A DNA stretch of 39,164 nt from Candidatus Phytoplasma bonamiae (lineage in GTDB: Bacteria > Bacillota_I > Bacilli_A > Acholeplasmatales > Acholeplasmataceae), in assembly GCF_030586845.1 (NCBI RefSeq), contig NZ_JAOSIQ010000002.1, positions 1-39,164 of the forward strand, read 5' to 3'. This document shows positions 17,569 through 25,300 of the stretch, piece after piece (the stretch's first letter is position 1; the number at the start of each line of letters is the position of its first letter). The notes beneath the pieces were generated by a model that saw only the letters and a list, made by a program, of their open reading frames with translations, was not told where the DNA came from and did not search any database. The position numbers and the translations under genes are program-made.

Positions 17569-18043
17569 TGAATTACTAGAAAATTTTTGCAAAATAAATA
17601 TGAAAATCCATTAATACAAAAATTTATAAATAATACTATTAAATCAAAAATAAATTTATAGGGAATTAATATAGAAATATTTTTTTATTTAATTATTAAA
17701 CCTATAAAAAACTAAACAATTTAAAATTTCTAGTATTCTAAATCCCATCTAATTTTTAATTATTTTAGTTTAATAAATCGTTACTGATTTATTTTATCAC
17801 GTTATTGTTTATTTTTTTATCTTTTCGTGCATATATATCACAAAGATTTAATTGAATGTTCAATTTTTTATTATTAAATTTTTTTTACTAAATAAAATTG
17901 TATATTTCAAATTATAATAATTTAACTAATAATTATTATAAATATTTTTTAATATAATAAAAATTAAAATTAAATTTCCGATTGACAGTAAAATTCAATA
18001 TCACAATGAATAAATTTAATTATAACAATTTAAAGAATAAAAA
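17569..18043 (-). other. AT-rich gap between the S10 and spc clusters
   Basis: No open frame of more than a few codons, no tRNA and no clear terminator are visible. The gap replaces what is normally a direct rpmC-rpsQ junction. It contains poly-T and poly-A stretches and one TTGACA on the plus strand near 17985 without a matching -10. The rpmC transcript must end or run through here. Confidence 0.5.
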
Positions 18044-18238
18044 TTATTTATTTTTTTGTTCTCGAATAACAGTCTTTAAACGAGCAATATTTTTGCGAAT
18101 TTTACTAATTACAGAAGTATCTTTTAATTTAGATAACGCTGATTGAAAATGTTTTTCAAAATATTCTTTTTGAAAATATTCAAGCTTTTTAAAAATCTCA
18201 TCCATTCCCATTTTACGAATGTCATTAATTTTCATATT
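18044..18238 (-). CDS. rpmC: 50S ribosomal protein L29
   Basis: Tunnel-exit protein of two long helices. The start is the ATG of [14 protein letters not shown], with AAAGGA 8 nt upstream inside rplP. 64 aa. [20 protein letters not shown] and [21 protein letters not shown] match the L29 pattern (IRKdIARikTvl.E). It overlaps the end of rplP by 14 bases and is the last gene before the S10/spc gap. Confidence 0.95.
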   Translation of the reverse strand, partial: NMKINDIRKMGMDEIFKKLEYFQKEYFEKHFQSALSKLKDTSVISKIRKNIARLKTVIREQKNK

Positions 18239-18650
18239 CATTTCCTTTCGCAACAATTTTAGTTTTAATAGGTAATTTATGTGAAGCTAATCTTAAAGCT
18301 TCTTTTTCAAATTTTTCTACATTATTTAAATCGCGAACTTCAAACATCACAGTACCACGTTTAACTACAGCTACCCAATTAACTACATTACCTTTACCAG
18401 AGCCCATTCGAACTAATTTTTTTTCAGTAATCGGTAAATTAGGGAAAATATTAATAAATACTTTGCCTTCTCGTTTTAAATGACGAGTCATAGCTATACG
18501 AGCAGCTTCAATTTGTCGATTACTAATCCAATGACCTTGTTGAGCTACTAAACCATAATTACCATTTAAAATTCTAGTTTGACCTTTAGCTTTTCCTTCA
18601 TAACTTAAACGATGCAAACGACGATATTTAGTTTTTTTTGGCATTAACAT
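18225..18650 (-). CDS. rplP: 50S ribosomal protein L16
   Basis: A-site region large-subunit protein. 141 aa. [54 protein letters not shown] and [19 protein letters not shown] are the L16 landmarks. It overlaps rpmC at the 3' end. The 84-base spacer before rpsC's end is slightly longer than elsewhere in the cluster. Confidence 0.96.
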   Translation of the reverse strand: MLMPKKTKYRRLHRLSYEGKAKGQTRILNGNYGLVAQQGHWISNRQIEAARIAMTRHLKREGKVFINIFPNLPITEKKLVRMGSGKGNVVNWVAVVKRGTVMFEVRDLNNVEKFEKEALRLASHKLPIKTKIVAKGNEYEN

Positions 18651-18734
18651 AAAAAAAAATACCTCTTTTATTTGAAATGATATAATAAATACCTTATTAT
18701 CAGTTATATTTTAAAATAATTTTAAAAAAATTAT

Positions 18735-19451
18735 TTATTTTAATTGATTATCCGTTTTTGCATTAGATATATTGTCGCAAGATATTTTTCGAGAACTTTC
18801 TCGATCATCTTTAGTAGTATAATTACCATCACAAACCCAAACTTTAACACCTAAAACTCCATGAATAGTTTTAGCAGCAACATATGCATAATCAATTTTA
18901 GAACGAAAAGTTCCTAAAGGTAAAATTCCTTTAATAGTGGTTTCTGTTCTAGCGATTTCAGCCCCACTCAAACGGCCTTTGAGACTAATTTTAATTCCCT
19001 TCACTCCTGCTTTTAAAGCTTTTTGTATATAAATCTTTTTCACAGCTCTAAAAAAAGCTCTTTGTTGTAATTGCGAGGCTATATTTTGAGCTATCAAAGA
19101 AGCTACTTTATCAGGATTTTTAACTTCAATCACATGAATATTAATATCTTTTTTAATTAATTTGTATATCTCTTGAACTAATTTATTTTTTTCTTTATTA
19201 TCGGAACCTACCACAACTCCTATTTTTGGAGTATACAAAAAAATATCAATATTTTCTTTATTATTTTTTTTTAAACGTTGAATTTCCACACGAGCAATAG
19301 TTCCTAAAGGATAATAATCATTAATAAATTTTCTAATATTGTAATCTTCATGAATTAATGAAGGGACTTTTTTATCTTCTGCATACCAGTTAGATGCCCA
19401 ATTACGCAGCAATGATAATCGTAAAACAATAGGACTACTCTTTTGACCCAT
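18735..19451 (-). CDS. rpsC: 30S ribosomal protein S3
   Basis: mRNA-entry protein of the small subunit. 238 aa. MGQKSSPIVLRLSLLRNWAS, then the KH domain around KIGVVVGSDNKEKNKLV, AFFRAVKK, GVKGIKISLKGRLSGAEIAR and GVLGVKVWVCDG. The C-terminal tail is polar and extended. The GTG-free ATG overlaps the last 17 bases of rplV, with AAAGGTGG inside rplV. Confidence 0.97.
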   Translation of the reverse strand: MGQKSSPIVLRLSLLRNWASNWYAEDKKVPSLIHEDYNIRKFINDYYPLGTIARVEIQRLKKNNKENIDIFLYTPKIGVVVGSDNKEKNKLVQEIYKLIKKDINIHVIEVKNPDKVASLIAQNIASQLQQRAFFRAVKKIYIQKALKAGVKGIKISLKGRLSGAEIARTETTIKGILPLGTFRSKIDYAYVAAKTIHGVLGVKVWVCDGNYTTKDDRESSRKISCDNISNAKTDNQLK

Positions 19452-19821
19452 CAGCTTCCACCTTTCTTTTTAATTCTATTTTTTGCGAAGCAACCAAAAT
19501 AATAATATGACTAGTATTTTTTTGAATTTGATTACTTCTACCTTTAGCTCTAGGTAATAAGCGTTTCATTCTAACACCTTGATTAACAAAAATTTTCTTA
19601 ACATATAAACTATTAATATCAAGATTAAAATTATTAACAGCGTTAGCAACAGCGCTTTTTAATAATTTTGACACTACTACAGAAGCAGCTTTGTTGGTAA
19701 ATTCCAAAATAGCTTGAGCTTCTTCGATATTTTTATAACGAATCAAATCAATAACTAAACGTATTTTTCTAGGTGCTATCGGTACTCGTTTAGCGATAGC
19801 TTTTACATCATTATTAAACAT
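19435..19821 (-). CDS. rplV: 50S ribosomal protein L22
   Basis: Tunnel-wall protein. 128 aa. KRVPIAPRKIRLVIDLIRYK, AVANAVNNFNLD, KIFVNQGVRMKRLLPRAKGR and KNTSHIIILV match L22, including the tunnel beta-hairpin RMKRLLPRAKGRSNQI where macrolide-resistance changes occur in other bacteria. Confidence 0.96.
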   Translation of the reverse strand: MFNNDVKAIAKRVPIAPRKIRLVIDLIRYKNIEEAQAILEFTNKAASVVVSKLLKSAVANAVNNFNLDINSLYVKKIFVNQGVRMKRLLPRAKGRSNQIQKNTSHIIILVASQKIELKRKVEADGSKE

Positions 19822-19850
19822 TTTATAAATTTTCTCGCTTCCCTAGAATT

Positions 19851-20132
19851 TTATTTTTTTTGTGAACTTTTATCTTTTTTGGCATGAACTACATATTTGC
19901 GAGTAAAAGCAAAAGAACCCAATTTATAACCTACCATATCTTCAGTAATAAATAAATCTGTAAAATCTTTGCCATTATGAACAGCAATCTTATGGCCAAC
20001 AAATTCAGGTATTATACTAGTATCACGAGAATAAGTTTTTATAGTTTTTTTAATTTTTTGTTTTTCTTGTCGCATCACTTTAGATAATAAATTATGATCA
20101 GCGAAAAACCCTTTTTTAATAGAACGACTCAT
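19851..20132 (-). CDS. rpsS: 30S ribosomal protein S19
   Basis: Head protein contacting S13. 93 aa. MSRSIKKGFFADHNLLSKV, TYSRDTSIIPEFVGHKIAVH, NGKDFTDLFITEDMVGYKLG and FAFTRKY are the S19 signatures. It sits 19 bases after rplB. Confidence 0.97.
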   Translation of the reverse strand: MSRSIKKGFFADHNLLSKVMRQEKQKIKKTIKTYSRDTSIIPEFVGHKIAVHNGKDFTDLFITEDMVGYKLGSFAFTRKYVVHAKKDKSSQKK

Positions 20133-20151
20133 GATTTACTTATCATACTCC

Positions 20152-20982
20152 TTATTTTTTACGATGTTTTAAGATTAAACTTGTAGATTTTTTATTTTTT
20201 TTACGTGTTTTAATACCACGATCGGGTTTACCAGTATAACTTCTAGAAGAAACATATCCAATAGGGCTACGACCTTCTCCACCACCATGAGCGTGATCGC
20301 ATGGATTCATAGCAGTACCTCTTACTTTAGGTCTTTTATCTAAATAACGAGATCTACCTGCTTTACCATTTCTAATTAATTTATAAGTATCATTACCTAT
20401 AGCACCTATAGTAGCTCTACAAGTTGATAAAACTTTACGAATTTCTCCAGAAGGTAAATTTAAAACAACATATTTATCTTCACGAGATACAATAGTAGCA
20501 TAAGCACCAGCTCCACGAGCCAATTGACCGCCTTTACCAGGTTTTAATTCAATATTACTTATAACCGAACCAATAGGAAGATTTTTTAGAGGCAAAACAT
20601 TTCCTATCTTAATATCTGAACCTAAACCTGATGAAACATAACTACCAACAGTTAATCCTTTTAAAGCTAAAATATATCTTTTTTCACCATCTTGATAATG
20701 GATCAAAGAAATATAGGCATTTCTTTTAGGATCATATTCAATAGTGGCAACCTTACCTAAAATGCCATCTTTATCGCGCTTAAAATCGATAAGACGAATT
20801 TTTTGTTTAGCTCCTCCTCCGTGACCTCTAACAGTAATAACACCTCGATTATTACGACCTCCTGTATTGTTTTTAAAAAATAATAATTTTTTTTCTGGTT
20901 TAGAAGTAGTAAGTTCGGAAAAACTTTGCAATTGCATATTCCTATGGCCATTAGAGGTAGGTTTGTATTTTTTGATAGACAT
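20152..20982 (-). CDS. rplB: 50S ribosomal protein L2
   Basis: Core protein needed for peptidyl-transferase centre assembly. 276 aa. [88 protein letters not shown] and the basic C-terminus. The conserved His of the HPHGGGEG loop is present (DHAHGGGEG). Start-to-stop spacing to rpsS is 19 bases. Confidence 0.97.
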   Translation of the reverse strand: MSIKKYKPTSNGHRNMQLQSFSELTTSKPEKKLLFFKNNTGGRNNRGVITVRGHGGGAKQKIRLIDFKRDKDGILGKVATIEYDPKRNAYISLIHYQDGEKRYILALKGLTVGSYVSSGLGSDIKIGNVLPLKNLPIGSVISNIELKPGKGGQLARGAGAYATIVSREDKYVVLNLPSGEIRKVLSTCRATIGAIGNDTYKLIRNGKAGRSRYLDKRPKVRGTAMNPCDHAHGGGEGRSPIGYVSSRSYTGKPDRGIKTRKKNKKSTSLILKHRKK

Positions 20983-21077
20983 AATTAACCTTTTTTCCTT
21001 TAATTTATTTAATACACTTTAAAAAAATTTTGTAAGTTAAAAAAATTTAAATCAAAATATAAACCTAATTGGTAATA

Positions 21078-21371
21078 TCATTGAATGTCAATAAAATCGC
21101 TAATTCTTTGTCCTGGAACGACTTTTACAATAGCTTTTTTATAAGCTGAAGTGTAACCTGAATATTTACCTTTTCTTTTAAACTTTGGTAAAACATTAAT
21201 AACATTAACAGACATAACATTAACTTTAAAAATATATTCTATAGCTTTTCGAATTTCTATTTTATTAATATTGTTTTTAACCTTAAAAAAATATTTATTA
21301 TATAATTCCATCTGTTTATTAGTTGCTTCGGTGATGATAGGATCTTTAATATACTTATAATATTTATTCAT
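21078..21371 (-). CDS. rplW: 50S ribosomal protein L23
   Basis: Tunnel-exit docking site for trigger factor and SRP. Start set at the ATG of MNKYYKYIKDPIITEATN, 10 nt after GGAAGGA; two codons upstream is a TTG that would be too close to that site. 97 aa. IEIRKAIEYIFKVNVMSVNVINVLP and YTSAYKKAIVKVVPGQ fit L23. It overlaps the end of rplD by 8 bases. Confidence 0.95.
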   Translation of the reverse strand: MNKYYKYIKDPIITEATNKQMELYNKYFFKVKNNINKIEIRKAIEYIFKVNVMSVNVINVLPKFKRKGKYSGYTSAYKKAIVKVVPGQRISDFIDIQ

Positions 21372-21999
21372 TAACAATTGTTCCTTCCAAATGATTAATT
21401 GCTTGACGAGTAATAATTAAGTACTTTGCTCGGAAAATTTGGTAAACACTGAAATGAGCAACACTTTCTAACATTACTTGGGATAAGTTATTAGTAGATT
21501 TGACTAAAAAATCAGTTAATTCCGGAACTACAATTAAAATTTTATATTTAAGATTAATTTTTAATTCAGTTAATAATTTAGTAAATTCTTTAGTTTTAGA
21601 AGTTTGCAAATCTAAAAAATCTAAAATTATTAAAGTATTATTTTTAAAATGCCAAGATAAAGCTGCGTGAAAAGCTAATTTGCGAACTTTAGAATTAATT
21701 TTAAAATGATAATCTCTTTTTTGTAAAGCAAAAGTATGACCTCCGCCTCTCCAAATAGGAGAACGAATAGTTCCTTGACGAGATCTACCGGTTCCTTTTT
21801 GAGCCCAAGGTTTACGACCTCCTCCTGAAACTTCAGAACGATTTTTAGTTTTATGATTACCAAGCCTTTTAGCTGCTCTTTGTTGATTAATTACATCATA
21901 AATTGCTTGTTGATGAAATTTAACCCCAAAGACTTTATTAGATAAAATTATTTCATCACATGGTTGACCATGTATATTAATTACCTTACACTTAAGCAT
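21364..21999 (-). CDS. rplD: 50S ribosomal protein L4
   Basis: Tunnel-constriction protein; in E. coli the S10-operon repressor. 211 aa. QQRAAKRLGNHKTKNRSEVS, GGRKPWAQKGTGRSRQGTIR, SPIWRGGGHTF and RKLAFHAALS are the conserved loop and core. The C-terminal half (KILIVVPELTDFLVKSTNNL) is less conserved, as usual. It overlaps rplC by 8 bases and rplW by 8. Confidence 0.96.
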   Translation of the reverse strand: MLKCKVINIHGQPCDEIILSNKVFGVKFHQQAIYDVINQQRAAKRLGNHKTKNRSEVSGGGRKPWAQKGTGRSRQGTIRSPIWRGGGHTFALQKRDYHFKINSKVRKLAFHAALSWHFKNNTLIILDFLDLQTSKTKEFTKLLTELKINLKYKILIVVPELTDFLVKSTNNLSQVMLESVAHFSVYQIFRAKYLIITRQAINHLEGTIVNE

Positions 22000-22657
22000 G
22001 AGATGTAGCCGCCTCTTTATTAGTTTGTTTAACAGCTGATTTAATCATCACAAAACCTTTATTAGGGCCAGGGATGTTGCCTTTAATTAAAATAACATCT
22101 TTATCTGATATTACTGATATAATTTTTAAATTCTGCATAGTCACTTTATGAAAACCCATTTGGCCAGGCAAATGCTTTCCTTTTTGATTACCTTTAATAG
22201 GGCCGTTAGAACCTGGTCTTCGATGAAATCGCGAACCATGACTTTTAGGACCAATAGTTTGATTATATTTTTTAATAACTCCAGAAAAACCCTTACCTTT
22301 GCTAATCCCTGTTACATCTACAAAATCTCCAGAATTAAAAATATGGATATCCAAAATTTGTCCTGGTTTTAATTCAGACAATTCATTTGGACTATTATTA
22401 AAAGAAATTTCACGTACAAAAAATTTAGGGGAAGAATTATGTTTATTGAAATGGCCTTGAAGTGGTTTTGTCGTATTTTTTTCTTTTTTAGTTTCAAAAG
22501 CTAATTGTGTTGCTTGATAACCATCTGTGTCTATTTTTTTTTGTTGCAAAACAACATTATTAGCAACATGCACAATAGTAACAGGAACTACTAAACCTTG
22601 ATCATGATCAAAAAATTGAGTCATGCCTATTTTTCGTCCTAACATTCCTTTAGACAT
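21992..22657 (-). CDS. rplC: 50S ribosomal protein L3
   Basis: Early-assembly protein near the peptidyl-transferase centre. 221 aa. MLGRKIGMTQFFDHDQGLVV, VDVTGISKGKGFSGVIKKY, GPKSHGSRFHRRPGS and GKHLPGQMGFHKVTMQNLKI are the L3 signatures. It follows rpsJ after 87 bases, a longer spacer than usual. Confidence 0.97.
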   Translation of the reverse strand: MSKGMLGRKIGMTQFFDHDQGLVVPVTIVHVANNVVLQQKKIDTDGYQATQLAFETKKEKNTTKPLQGHFNKHNSSPKFFVREISFNNSPNELSELKPGQILDIHIFNSGDFVDVTGISKGKGFSGVIKKYNQTIGPKSHGSRFHRRPGSNGPIKGNQKGKHLPGQMGFHKVTMQNLKIISVISDKDVILIKGNIPGPNKGFVMIKSAVKQTNKEAATSHA

Positions 22658-22744
22658 TTTAAATAATATCTCCTTTTACAATAATAAAATCTACAAATAT
22701 TAACTATATAATTAAAAATTAAATTTATTTTAGTGCGTTATATT

Positions 22745-23059
22745 TTATTGTTTAATACTAATATCAACTGATTTAGGAATATCAATACGCGTTAATGCAT
22801 CGATAGTTTCAGCATTAGGGTTAATAATTTGAATTAAACGTTTATGTGTAAAACGACCAAATTGCTCTCGACTATCTTTATGAACAAAATTAGAACGTAA
22901 AACAGTAAATATTTCTTTACGAGTAGGCAATGGTATAGGTCCTTTAATTTCGGCTCCAGTAGCAATAATACTATCAATAATTTTTTTAATAGTTGATTTT
23001 AACATTTTAAAATCATAAGTTTTTAAACAAATTTGAAAAATTTCTGATTTTTTTTTCAT
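22745..23059 (-). CDS. rpsJ: 30S ribosomal protein S10
   Basis: Head protein and partner of NusB in transcription antitermination. 104 aa. [58 protein letters not shown] and [10 protein letters not shown] match S10. It is the first gene of the ribosomal cluster. The only Shine-Dalgarno-like sequence (AAGGG) directly touches the ATG, so initiation may be atypical. Confidence 0.96.
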   Translation of the reverse strand: MKKKSEIFQICLKTYDFKMLKSTIKKIIDSIIATGAEIKGPIPLPTRKEIFTVLRSNFVHKDSREQFGRFTHKRLIQIINPNAETIDALTRIDIPKSVDISIKQ

Positions 23060-23380
23060 CCCTTATATTAGCCTTTCATATTATAAGTAAATAAAATATT
23101 TATTTGATATTTGAATGCATAAATTCTTAATTTTTTTTAAGCATAAAGTATATATAAAAAATTTTATTAACATAAAATAATAAATTTAATTTATCATAAA
23201 AATAATCAAATTAAAAAATAAAATATTTTATATTATGCCGAAATTACCTCAAATAATATAAAATATTCACAGAATATACACATTTATCATTATATCATAA
23301 AAAAATATATATATATTTATATCAACAAAAAATTTTCTACTAAAATATAATTTTCGAACACAATATAAAAAATATCATTT
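23060..23380 (-). other. AT-rich leader and intergenic region upstream of rpsJ
   Basis: About 320 bases with no gene. It holds the extended -10 promoter at 23289-23297, an AT dinucleotide run near 23302-23318, and long A/T tracts. I see no riboswitch-like structure and no strong terminator for rsmH. The implied rpsJ leader is about 220 bases long. Confidence 0.5.
23289..23297 (-). promoter_or_regulatory. rpsJ: Extended -10 promoter of the S10 cluster
   Basis: On the minus strand TGATATAAT is an exact TGnTATAAT element. The -35 position has no clear box. It leaves a leader of roughly 220 bases before rpsJ. The same nine bases occur in the promoter at 1325-1333. Confidence 0.5.
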
Positions 23381-24319
23381 TTATATATTTTTAATAGCTA
23401 CTCTAAGTTTAGCTGAATGACTACAAGGATTAAAGTCTTGCTCTCTAGAAGAAGGGCGAATAACTTTTTTATTTATAATTCTTAAAATAGGAATTGGCAA
23501 ATCTTTATTTTGAATAGGCAAACTAGACCAAACCAAATTATGAGAACTATTGTGTTTAAAAAAATGTTTTACTAAACGATCTTCTAAAGAATTAAAACTA
23601 ATTACTAATATAATTCCGCCTTTTTTTAATAATTTCAAACTTTGTTCTAAAGCTAACTTTAAACATTTTAATTCTTGATTAACTTCTATACGCAAAGCTT
23701 GAAAAACTCTTTTAGCACTATGTCCGCGATTATTACGAAAATTTTTAAATTTATCAGTAATTTTAACTAAATCAAAAGTCGTATACAAAGGTCTGTTTTT
23801 AATAATTTCTTTAGCGATCATACGAGATTTCGGTTCTTCCCCGTAATTTTGAAAAATCTTTTGCAAATCTTCTAAAGAATAATGATTTAAAATATATTGA
23901 GCAGTAACAGGATTATTACAATTCATTCTCATATCTAATACATCATTGCGTAAATAACTAAAACCTCTTGTATTATCGTTAATTTGTAACAATGATAATC
24001 CTAAATCAAAAACAATACCATTAATCATAGTAACTTTACGCGCTAATAGTTCATCGTATAAATAAGAAAAATTTTTATTTATTAAACAAATATTTTGATA
24101 ATTAATAAATCTTTGTTGACATTGTTGAATAGCTTTAATATCTTGATCAAAAGAGTATAAAGTACCAGAAGTAAGCTTATTCAAGATAGCATAACTATGA
24201 CCGCCTGTACCCAAAGTAGCATCAACATAAACACCAGAAGAATCAATATTCAAATATTCCACAACTTCCCGAAGCATAACAGGTATGTGATTTTTACTTA
24301 ACAATTCTCTAAACCTCAT
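23381..24319 (-). CDS. rsmH: 16S rRNA N4-methyltransferase (C1402)
   Basis: Methylates N4 of C1402 of 16S rRNA; together with RsmI, also in this window, it makes m4Cm1402. 312 aa. HIPVMLREVVEYLNI, YVDATLGTGGHSYAIL (SAM motif), IVFDLGLSLLQINDNTRGFS, DVLDMRMN, NNRGHSAKRVFQALRIEVN and the C-terminal VIRPSSREQDFNPCSHSAKL. In walled bacteria it lies in the mra/dcw division cluster; here that context is gone, in keeping with a wall-less cell. Confidence 0.97.
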   Translation of the reverse strand: MRFRELLSKNHIPVMLREVVEYLNIDSSGVYVDATLGTGGHSYAILNKLTSGTLYSFDQDIKAIQQCQQRFINYQNICLINKNFSYLYDELLARKVTMINGIVFDLGLSLLQINDNTRGFSYLRNDVLDMRMNCNNPVTAQYILNHYSLEDLQKIFQNYGEEPKSRMIAKEIIKNRPLYTTFDLVKITDKFKNFRNNRGHSAKRVFQALRIEVNQELKCLKLALEQSLKLLKKGGIILVISFNSLEDRLVKHFFKHNSSHNLVWSSLPIQNKDLPIPILRIINKKVIRPSSREQDFNPCSHSAKLRVAIKNI

Positions 24320-24338
24320 TAATCAAAAGCCAATTCTC

Positions 24339-24563
24339 TTAATCTTCTTTAAAAATAATTTTAAAATTTTTATTAATAATTTCGGATAAAGCTTTGCTAA
24401 CAATTTTTTTACCCTTAATTTGAGATTTATACAATTCATCTTTAGTTTCTATAATATGAGCAATTTTTCCAGCAACATAAGCTAATTTATACTTAGAATC
24501 GATACACTTTAATAAATCATCAATAGAATCAGTTGAAAAACCTTTTTTTTGATTAGAAAACAT
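24339..24563 (-). CDS. rpoZ: RNA polymerase omega subunit
   Basis: Small subunit aiding RNA polymerase assembly. Start chosen at the ATG of MFSNQKKG, 13 nt after GAAAGG; the longer frame needs a TTG overlapping the Shine-Dalgarno. 74 aa. SIDDLLKCIDSKYKLAYVAG and KIAHII match the omega core (p.id.Ll.ki.sKY.Lvi.AakRArqi). The gmk-rpoZ pairing is the Bacillus order. Confidence 0.82.
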   Translation of the reverse strand: MFSNQKKGFSTDSIDDLLKCIDSKYKLAYVAGKIAHIIETKDELYKSQIKGKKIVSKALSEIINKNFKIIFKED

Positions 24564-24594
24564 TTTTATACACAATTTCCTTTCTCGAATATAG

Positions 24595-25227
24595 TTAAAT
24601 TAAAATTTTAGATGAATAAAACTTAATAATTCTTTTAAATTTTACACGTTCTGCAACTAAAATAGACATAATAATGTTAACTGTATCATCTAATTTATCA
24701 TTGATAATCATATAATCATATTTTTTTATTTTTTGAATTAATAATAATTCTTGATAAGCTTTAGCAATGCGTTCGTTAATAATTTGTAAAGATTCTGTAT
24801 TTCGATATTTAATACGTTGTTTTAAAATTGCAATAGAAGGAGGAGCTAAAAAAATAAAAACACTTTTACTTTTGATAAAATTATTACTAATTTGTAAAGC
24901 TCCTTGAACATCTATTTCTAATAAAACATCTTTATTATTTTTTAACTCTTCCATTACTTTAATTTTAGGAGTACCGTAATAATTACCAATAAATTCATTA
25001 TACTCTAAAAAATAATTTTCTTTAATTTTATCTTTAAAAAATTGGTTACTAACAAAAAAATAATCTTTGCCGTTTTTTTCATTTATTCTTGGAGACCGAG
25101 TAGTCATAGAAACTGAATAAACTAAATTATTTTTAATTCTCTCTAATAATAATTTCTTCACCGTTCCTTTACCAACTCCTGATGGTCCCGAAATAATTAT
25201 CAACATCCCTTCTTTATTTAATCGCAT
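24595..25227 (-). CDS. gmk: Guanylate kinase
   Basis: Phosphorylates GMP/dGMP to the diphosphate. 210 aa. IIISGPSGVGKGTVKKLLL (P-loop), YSVSMTTRSPRINEKNGKDY (GMP-binding), NYYGTPKIKV and VLLEIDVQGALQI are diagnostic. The first ATG has no clear Shine-Dalgarno; a second in-frame ATG seven codons later touches GAAGGG, so the exact start is uncertain. It precedes rpoZ by 31 bases. Confidence 0.96.
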   Translation of the reverse strand: MRLNKEGMLIIISGPSGVGKGTVKKLLLERIKNNLVYSVSMTTRSPRINEKNGKDYFFVSNQFFKDKIKENYFLEYNEFIGNYYGTPKIKVMEELKNNKDVLLEIDVQGALQISNNFIKSKSVFIFLAPPSIAILKQRIKYRNTESLQIINERIAKAYQELLLIQKIKKYDYMIINDKLDDTVNIIMSILVAERVKFKRIIKFYSSKILI

Positions 25228-25300
25228 AAATAATTAAAAAACCATGCTTTCTCAAAAAATTAATAAGTAAATATTTTAATTATTAGATATTAAAATCAAA

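Noticed and set aside
17980-18020. TTGACA on the plus strand in the rpmC-rpsQ gap as a promoter
   Set aside because: No -10 box at 16-19 bases, and no plus-strand gene follows.
20757-20951. Minus-strand frame overlapping the rplB N-terminus in another frame
   Set aside because: Leu/Glu-rich out-of-frame reading of a conserved gene; no sign of independent coding.
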